In this document: positions 15,172-16,966 of the stretch, piece by piece
How the letters are laid out: each line of letters begins with the position of its first letter
Position numbering within the stretch: position 1 is the stretch's first letter
Assembly (NCBI RefSeq): GCF_947254915.1
Contig: NZ_CAMYEZ010000032.1
Span: 1 to 16,966, forward strand
Direction of reading: 5' to 3'
From: an uncultured Porphyromonas sp.
GTDB taxonomy: Bacteria; Bacteroidota; Bacteroidia; Bacteroidales; Porphyromonadaceae
Length of the DNA: 16,966 nt
The notes under the pieces: generated by a model
Database searches by the model: none
What the model saw: the letters and a program-made list of their open reading frames with translations, nothing else
What the model was told of the DNA's origin: nothing
Program-made: the position numbers and the translations under genes

Positions 15172-15267
15172 AGACGAAGCGAAAGAGCGCCTCTCCGCTC
15201 CGCCTGCCCGCTCAGGCTGTAGGCGTGACTTGCATAGGGTGAAGTGTGATAGGGGAGTGGCGCAGAG

Positions 15268-15828
15268 TTAGATCGTCATGATCTCCTTCTCCTTGGCCGC
15301 AAGCGCCTCCTCGACACGAGCTATGTACTTGTCGTGGAGCTTCTGAGCGTCATTCTCCGTTTGCTTGATCGTATCCTCTGGTAGGTCCTCCGCTTTGACC
15401 GCCTTCTTAGCAGCATCGATAGCATCACGACGTGCATTGCGGATGCTGATCTTAGCCTCCTCGCTCTCAGCTTTAGACTGCTTGACTAGCTCCTTGCGAC
15501 GCTCCTCCGTGAGCGGTGGCATAGTGATGCGGATCATCTCGCCATTGTTGGTCGGTGTGATACCCAGACTGGAGTCGAGGATACCCTTCTCAATGTCCTT
15601 GATGAGCTTCTTGTCCCACGGTGTGATAGCGAGCGTGCGAGCATCGGGTACAGTCACCGTGGCAACCTGATTAAGAGGCATCGGTGCCCCGTAAGCCTCG
15701 ACGGTTATGTCGTCCAGGAGGACAGGGTTTGCCTTGCCTGCACGTATGCGGTCTAGCTTGTCCTGGAGGAATTCGATCGCCTTGAGCATAGACTGCTCAG
15801 CAGGTTTGATAAATTGGCTTGTACTCAT
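15268..15828 (-). CDS. frr: Ribosome recycling factor
   Basis: The 186-residue product has the normal family length (about 185). With EF-G, the protein splits the post-termination ribosome. Domain I helices carry LDRIRAGKANP (26-36), the local form of the R-[TA]-G-[RK]-A-[SN]-P signature. Domain II is the small beta domain (VEAYGAPMPLNQVATVTVPD), and the long C-terminal helices include MPPLTEERRKELVKQSK. The start is ATG 15826-15828, 31 bases after the pyrH stop. The pyrH-frr pair is a widespread arrangement, which supports both assignments. Confidence 0.97.
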   Translation of the reverse strand: MSTSQFIKPAEQSMLKAIEFLQDKLDRIRAGKANPVLLDDITVEAYGAPMPLNQVATVTVPDARTLAITPWDKKLIKDIEKGILDSSLGITPTNNGEMIRITMPPLTEERRKELVKQSKAESEEAKISIRNARRDAIDAAKKAVKAEDLPEDTIKQTENDAQKLHDKYIARVEEALAAKEKEIMTI

Positions 15829-15859
15829 ATTTCGTTCTGTTTGGTTTCTAGGTTATTGA

Positions 15860-16585
15860 TTAGGAAACGATAGATCCGATCTCCTCGCCACGCATCACAC
15901 GAGCCAGGTTGCCCGTCGTGTCCATATCAAAGACGATGATCGGCAGGTGGTTCTCCTGACAAAGCGTCATAGCAGTCAGATCCATAATCCTGAGTCCACG
16001 GTCGTACACCTCTTGATAGGTAAGCCGAGAGAGCTTGATCGCTGTCGGGTCACGCTCTGGATCGGCCGTGTAGATGCCATCGACGCGGGTCCCCTTGAGC
16101 ATAATGTCCGCTTGTAGCTCTATGCCACGCAGAGCTGAGGCAGAGTCAGTGGTGAAAAACGGATTGCCCGTACCGCCAGCGACAAAGACGATATGCCCCT
16201 GCGCCAGCAGTTGGCGAGCAGTGAGCGCATCGTAGTAGCGAGCATAAGGCTCCATCGGCGTACTGGTCATAACGACCGCACGAGGCGTATCCTGTATGGC
16301 GGGGCACTGCGCATTGATCGCAGCGCTGATAGCGAGCGCATTGATGACCGTGGCGAGCATGCCCATACGGTCGCCCGATACACGGTCCAGCCCTTCGGCA
16401 GAGCCTGCCATCCCTCGGAATATGTTGCCACCGCCCACGACGATCGCCACCTCAACGCCCATATCGCTGATCTCAATGATCTGCGAGGCGTAGTCGTGGA
16501 GCCGTGTCGTGTCAATGCCTTGCTTGGAGCCCGCTGCGAGCGACTCGCCGCTGAGCTTGAGTAGTACTCGTTTGTATTGAGCCAT
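15860..16585 (-). CDS. pyrH: Uridylate kinase (UMP kinase)
   Basis: The 241-residue amino-acid-kinase-family enzyme converts UMP to UDP with ATP in the cytoplasm, feeding UTP/CTP synthesis; bacterial forms are hexameric and allosterically controlled. The N-terminal K-R-V-L-L-K-L-S-G-E (5-14), the glycine-rich VVGGGNIFRG (49-58), the GTGNPFFTTDSA segment (138-149) and GTRVDGIYTADPERDP (165-180) are all typical. The start is ATG 16583-16585, about 28 bases from a good -7 box, so it should have a short leader. It heads the leftward run pyrH-frr-(rsgA-rnr-rlmN). Confidence 0.97.
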   Translation of the reverse strand: MAQYKRVLLKLSGESLAAGSKQGIDTTRLHDYASQIIEISDMGVEVAIVVGGGNIFRGMAGSAEGLDRVSGDRMGMLATVINALAISAAINAQCPAIQDTPRAVVMTSTPMEPYARYYDALTARQLLAQGHIVFVAGGTGNPFFTTDSASALRGIELQADIMLKGTRVDGIYTADPERDPTAIKLSRLTYQEVYDRGLRIMDLTAMTLCQENHLPIIVFDMDTTGNLARVMRGEEIGSIVS

Positions 16586-16612
16586 AATGGTCTTATCTCA
16601 TTGTATCCTCTA

Positions 16613-16620
16613 CAAAGATA
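16613..16620 (-). promoter_or_regulatory. Bacteroidota-type -7 box for pyrH
   Basis: On the minus strand this reads TATCTTTG, identical to the boxes ahead of the lipoprotein and SulP genes. Start of transcription near 16606 would leave about 20 leader bases before the pyrH ATG. No convincing -33 TTTG is seen. Confidence 0.55.
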
Positions 16621-16659
16621 GGGAAAAAGAGCTTAGCGGTGAAGCTGCATGGGAAAAAT

Positions 16660-16839
16660 CTCCTGAGGAAATGCAAATCTCCCACGGAAGAAATGAAAAT
16701 TCTACACCGAGGAGAGCAATAAAACTTCGGAAGAATGAAATCAAAGTTCGGAAGAATGAAATGAAACTTCGGAGGAATGAAAGGAAAGTTCGGAGGAATT
16801 GGCCGTTTCCTCCGTGGAGGATTTGCATTTCCTCGGGAG
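16660..16839. repeat. Repeat element copy B (34-bp inverted arms around tandem 21-bp units)
   Basis: The left arm (16660-16693) and right arm (16806-16839) are inverted repeats agreeing at 30 of 34 positions by hand count. The core holds three full 21-bp units (16722-16742, 16743-16763, 16764-16784) and a 16-nt partial unit (16785-16800) ending in GAATT, exactly as in copy A at 8952-9078. Copy B has one more unit than copy A. It lies immediately upstream of the pyrH -7 box. The rest of 16586-16966 holds no convincing gene. Confidence 0.8.
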
Positions 16840-16852
16840 AAAATCCATTTAG

Positions 16853-16920
16853 TCGGAAAGTGTCCGAAATATGAGACTGTTGCAAAAGTCAACAGTCTCA
16901 CAATCTTGCAAGCAAGATTG
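16853..16920. other. Three consecutive hairpins
   Basis: TCGGA (16853-16857) pairs with TCCGA (16863-16867). GAGACTGTTG (16873-16882) pairs perfectly with CAACAGTCTC (16890-16899) around a 7-nt loop. CAATCTTGC (16901-16909) pairs with GCAAGATTG (16912-16920) around 2 nt. They may be an insertion-sequence end, a REP-like unit or a terminator for a gene off the right edge. The bases beyond (16921-16966) contain an ATG at 16940 with nine open codons, too few to judge. Confidence 0.6.
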
Positions 16921-16966
16921 TCCTGACTTTGCAGAAAGGATGAAGCGCAAGGCGCTGAGGGTGAGG

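Noticed and set aside
15202..15217. GCCTG/CAGGC hairpin after frr as terminator
   Set aside because: Five-bp stem without a T-run in either direction; co-transcription into rsgA remains possible.
16587..16901. Open frames on both strands across repeat element B
   Set aside because: Same cause as for copy A; one frame on each strand stays open because the 21-bp unit is a multiple of three without in-frame stops.
16940..16966. Start of a + strand gene (MKRKALRVR) at the right edge
   Set aside because: Only nine codons are visible; it cannot be told from chance.

Overview
The window reads as chromosomal DNA of a Bacteroidota member, most likely Porphyromonas or a close relative (inference, not proven). 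The grounds are the TATCTTTG-type -7 boxes ahead of several genes, the lack of clear Shine-Dalgarno sequences, and the style of the proteins. No rRNA, tRNA, CRISPR array or intact transposase was seen.

Layout. (1) Bases 2-340 (+): C-terminal end of a coenzyme F420 hydrogenase/dehydrogenase beta-subunit-type protein entering from the left. (2) Bases 358-8635 (all -): six closely packed genes. In transcription order they encode a lipoprotein, a tail-anchored J-like protein, a two-membrane-segment coiled-coil protein with a GrpE-like C-terminus, a large divergent Hsp70, a protein kinase-AAA+ ATPase fusion, and a TerB-like protein. (3) Bases 8636-9202: a divergent intergenic region with a leftward promoter, a long structured leader carrying a 12-G tract, a repeat element, and a rightward promoter. 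(4) Bases 9203-10888 (+): a SulP-family anion transporter. (5) Bases 10902-16585 (all -): housekeeping genes in the order pyrH, frr, rsgA, rnr, rlmN, covering pyrimidine nucleotide supply, ribosome recycling, 30S maturation, RNA decay and rRNA methylation. (6) Bases 16586-16966: pyrH promoter, a second copy of the repeat element, and three back-to-back hairpins at the right edge.

The most interesting part is the 358-8635 cluster. It looks like a complete, membrane-tethered Hsp70 machine with unconventional parts. The Hsp70 carries an extra beta-rich domain between its ATPase and substrate-binding domains. The J-like partner lacks the HPD motif and is anchored by a C-terminal membrane helix. 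The candidate nucleotide exchange factor appears to span the inner membrane with a periplasmic coiled coil. A kinase with an altered catalytic loop is fused to an AAA+ unfoldase. A lipoprotein at the head of the operon could supply the envelope side. My inference is an envelope-stress or quality-control system that passes a signal across the membrane to a cytoplasmic chaperone/unfoldase.

Its leader contains a 12-C run (mRNA sense) inside a possible 42-codon ORF whose frame depends on the run length, so slipped-strand variation is possible. The two repeat elements share tandem 21-bp units (2 full copies versus 3, each ending in the same 16-nt partial unit) inside inverted arms. Both sit just upstream of a leftward promoter.
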